This document shows, one piece after another, positions 14,578-16,308 of a DNA stretch of 16,308 nucleotides. This DNA is from Rhodoferax sp. (GTDB taxonomy: Bacteria > Pseudomonadota > Gammaproteobacteria > Burkholderiales > Burkholderiaceae_C). The notes below the pieces were generated by a model. That model saw nothing but the letters and a program-made list of their open reading frames with translations, was not told the DNA's origin and did not search any database. Every line of letters begins with the position of its first letter. Within the stretch, counting starts at the first letter, position 1. The stretch is taken from assembly GCA_028292305.1 (NCBI GenBank), contig JAQGMQ010000527.1:1-16308 (forward strand), read 5' to 3'. The translations under genes and the position numbers were made by a program.

Positions 14578-15756
14578 ATGGCCAAACTCACGCTTCGCAA
14601 CATCGTCAAGACCTACGACACCGGCGCCTGCGTCATCCAGGGGGTCGATCTGGAAGTCGAGGACGGCGAGTTCATGGTCTTCATCGGCGCTTCGGGCTGC
14701 GGCAAATCGACCTTGCTGCGGATGATCGCCGGGCTGGAAGACATCACCTCCGGCGACATGCTGATCGACGGCGCGCGCATCAACGATGTGCCACCGGCCG
14801 ACCGCGGCATCGCCATGGTGTTCCAGAGTTATGCGCTGTATCCGCACATGACCGTGGCCCAGAACATGGGTTATGCGCTGAAGCTCGCGGGTGGCAAAAG
14901 CGCCGACGTGCGGGCCGCCGTGGGGCGCGCCGCCGAGGTGCTGCAGATCAGTCACCTGCTGGACCGCAAGCCGAAGGCGCTTTCGGGCGGTCAACGCCAG
15001 CGCGTGGCCATCGGCCGGGCCATCGTGCGCAAGCCGCGCGTGTTTCTGTTCGACGAGCCGTTGTCCAACCTGGATGCATCGTTGCGCGTGCAGATGCGCA
15101 CCGAGCTGTCGCGGCTGCACAAGGAGCTCGGCACCACCATGGTCTATGTGACGCACGACCAGACCGAGGCCATGACTCTGGGCGACCGCATCGCCGTCTT
15201 CAATGGCGGCCGCATCGAACAGGTCGGCGCGCCGATGGCGCTGTATGCCCAGCCCGCCAACCGACTCGTGGCCGGCTTTCTGGGCTCGCCAAAAATGAAC
15301 ATGGTGGCCGCAACCGTGACCCACGTGGCCCAGGGCGAGCTGCGCCTGAAGCTGCCCGACGGCGCATTGCTGGTGCTGCCGCGCCAGCCCGGCGGCGCGC
15401 GCGTGGGCGACACGGCCAGCCTTGGCTTCCGGCCCGACCAGGTCAGCCTGCTGTCCGCCGCCGGACACCATGACGGCGCGCTGACCGGCCGCATCGACCT
15501 GATCGAACGCCTGGGTGACGCGACGCTGGTGCACGTGCACTGCGCCGGCGCCGAGACCGCCCTCATTGTCAGCCTGCCCGGCCACGAACTGCCGCACCAA
15601 CTCGGCGACCACGTGGCCCTGGCGCCCGACGTGCACCGAGTTTGCCTGTTCGACGTCGACGGACGGGCCATCGATTCTTTGCCGGGCCCAGCGTCCGTGA
15701 TTGAAAAAACCAGCCTTTCGGCTGTTCCCGTAGCCCCAGAGTTTTCCGTTCAATAG
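14578..15756 (+). CDS. ABC importer ATPase (MalK/UgpC type) with C-terminal extension
   Basis: A 392-residue ATP-binding subunit that powers the importer. Walker A is GASGCGKST (37-45), the Q-loop is Gln83, the signature is LSGGQ (135-139), Walker B is FLFDEP (156-161) and the switch His is His193. The C-terminal part from about residue 240 is a TOBE/OB regulatory domain with GFRPDQVSL and LIERLGDATLVHV. Family proteins usually end soon after the LFDxDGRAI motif; here about 25 residues follow, encoded through a terminator-like hairpin. The start is ATG at 14578 with AAAGGA nicely spaced. The stop overlaps the porin ribosome site, so the two are probably coupled. Confidence 0.95.
   Translation: MAKLTLRNIVKTYDTGACVIQGVDLEVEDGEFMVFIGASGCGKSTLLRMIAGLEDITSGDMLIDGARINDVPPADRGIAMVFQSYALYPHMTVAQNMGYALKLAGGKSADVRAAVGRAAEVLQISHLLDRKPKALSGGQRQRVAIGRAIVRKPRVFLFDEPLSNLDASLRVQMRTELSRLHKELGTTMVYVTHDQTEAMTLGDRIAVFNGGRIEQVGAPMALYAQPANRLVAGFLGSPKMNMVAATVTHVAQGELRLKLPDGALLVLPRQPGGARVGDTASLGFRPDQVSLLSAAGHHDGALTGRIDLIERLGDATLVHVHCAGAETALIVSLPGHELPHQLGDHVALAPDVHRVCLFDVDGRAIDSLPGPASVIEKTSLSAVPVAPEFSVQ
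15704..15724 (-). terminator. Terminator-like hairpin inside the 3' end of the ATPase gene
   Basis: CAGCC (15711-15715) and GGCTG (15720-15724) form a perfect stem around four bases. Read on the minus strand it is CAGCC-GAAA-GGCTG followed by GTTTTTT, the form of an intrinsic terminator. On the plus strand the matching T-run is broken (TTCCCG). No minus-strand gene to the right is visible that would need it. It lies inside coding sequence and may be a relic of a two-way terminator. Confidence 0.4.
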
Positions 15757-15768
15757 GAGGAGTTCCCC

Positions 15769-16308
15769 ATGTTTCAAATCAAATCCCTTGCCCTCGCAGC
15801 CGCCGCGGCCTGCGTCGCCGTGCCCGCCATGGCCGATCTCAAGAATGTCGATATCTATGGCGTTGTCGCGCTTGGCATGATGTCCACGGTCAACGGCGCT
15901 GGCCAGCGCAATACCGAAGTGCTCAACGAATCGCGCATCGGCTTTCGCGGCGCCAAGCCGCTGGCGCTGCCCAAGCTCGGCACCGACGTCAGCTTCATCT
16001 GGCAGCTCGAAACCGGCTTCCTGGGCCCGAACGGCCTGACGGCGCAGCCTTACGAATCCGGCAACCTTGGCACCCGCGACACCTTTGCCGGCCTGCAGGG
16101 CGGCTTCGGCAAGATCCGCATCGGCCGGCTGCTGACGCCCTTCGGCGAGACGCTGGACTGGCCGTTCGCCAACGGCGGCGTGAACCCGCTGGTCGAAGCC
16201 ACCTCGGTGCCGGGCGGCGGCTCGTATGTGCGCGTATCAGACCAGTTGCGCTGGGATTCGCCGAAGTGGGATGGCTTGACCGTGGGCGTGTCCTACGGCC
16301 GCGGCGAC
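15769..16308 (+). CDS. Gram-negative outer-membrane porin, N-terminal part (gene runs off the right edge)
   Basis: The first 180 codons of a trimeric-type general porin of the betaproteobacterial Omp32/OmpC-like family. A Sec signal peptide (MFQIKSLALAAAAACVAVPAMA) should be cut after residue 22, and the mature protein starts DLKNVDIYG, the usual first strand. Family motifs follow: NESRIGFRG, FIWQLETGF, RDTFAGLQGGFGKIRIGR and DQLRWDSPKW. The start is ATG at 15769 with a strong AGGAGGAG site that overlaps the ATPase stop codon; only 12 bases separate the genes. Its position at the end of the import operon suggests a dedicated outer-membrane entry for the sugar. The remainder, likely about 150-200 residues, is outside the window. 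Confidence 0.93.
   Translation, partial: MFQIKSLALAAAAACVAVPAMADLKNVDIYGVVALGMMSTVNGAGQRNTEVLNESRIGFRGAKPLALPKLGTDVSFIWQLETGFLGPNGLTAQPYESGNLGTRDTFAGLQGGFGKIRIGRLLTPFGETLDWPFANGGVNPLVEATSVPGGGSYVRVSDQLRWDSPKWDGLTVGVSYGRGD

Noticed and set aside
14440..15777. 445-codon open frame on the minus strand
   Set aside because: Antisense to the ATPase, whose Walker and signature motifs are all intact on the plus strand.

Overview
This is a GC-rich, gene-dense chromosomal segment from a Gram-negative bacterium. The codon bias, short intergenic gaps, general bacterial porin with a VDIYG-type mature start, and the gene families present best fit a betaproteobacterium of the order Burkholderiales, probably Comamonadaceae; that placement is inference. 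No RNA genes, insertion sequences, CRISPR arrays or phage genes were seen.

The window holds two divergent operons separated by a control region of about 460 bp (6045-6508) that is clearly AT-richer in its right half.

Left operon (minus strand, 6044 down to the left edge). The order of transcription is: molybdenum hydroxylase large subunit (xanthine dehydrogenase / form II CO dehydrogenase-like), a dihydrodipicolinate synthase-family lyase that is not a typical DapA, the [2Fe-2S] small subunit, the FAD subunit, a CoxG-like SRPBCC protein with a C-terminal membrane helix, an L-aspartate dehydrogenase-family protein, and the start of a 3-hydroxyanthranilate 3,4-dioxygenase cut by the window edge. 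Gaps are tiny or are ATGA overlaps, so this looks like one transcript. It reads as a catabolic operon for a nitrogen-containing aromatic or heterocyclic compound: hydroxylation, ring cleavage, C-C bond lysis and amine handling. The substrate is not evident from the sequence, and I do not recognise this gene combination as a named pathway.

Right operon (plus strand, 6509 to beyond the right edge). It encodes a nearly complete uptake-to-fructose-6-phosphate route for an N-acetylglucosamine (GlcNAc) saccharide without a phosphotransferase system: a BadF/BadG-type GlcNAc kinase, NagA deacetylase, a SIS-domain (NagB-II type) deaminase, a periplasmic binding protein, two MalF/MalG-type permeases, a cytoplasmic GH3 beta-N-acetylhexosaminidase, a MalK-type ATPase, and an outer-membrane porin cut by the window edge. 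The inferred flow is porin, binding protein, ABC importer, intracellular GH3 cleavage to GlcNAc, phosphorylation, deacetylation, deamination. No transcription factor gene lies in the window.

Main points for a second look: the unusual make-up of the molybdenum hydroxylase operon; a lyase with Trp where DapA has its catalytic Tyr; overlapping, mutually exclusive hairpins in the leader of the GlcNAc operon; an orphan strong Shine-Dalgarno sequence in that leader; candidate operators between the operons; and an ATPase C-terminus that reads through a terminator-like hairpin.
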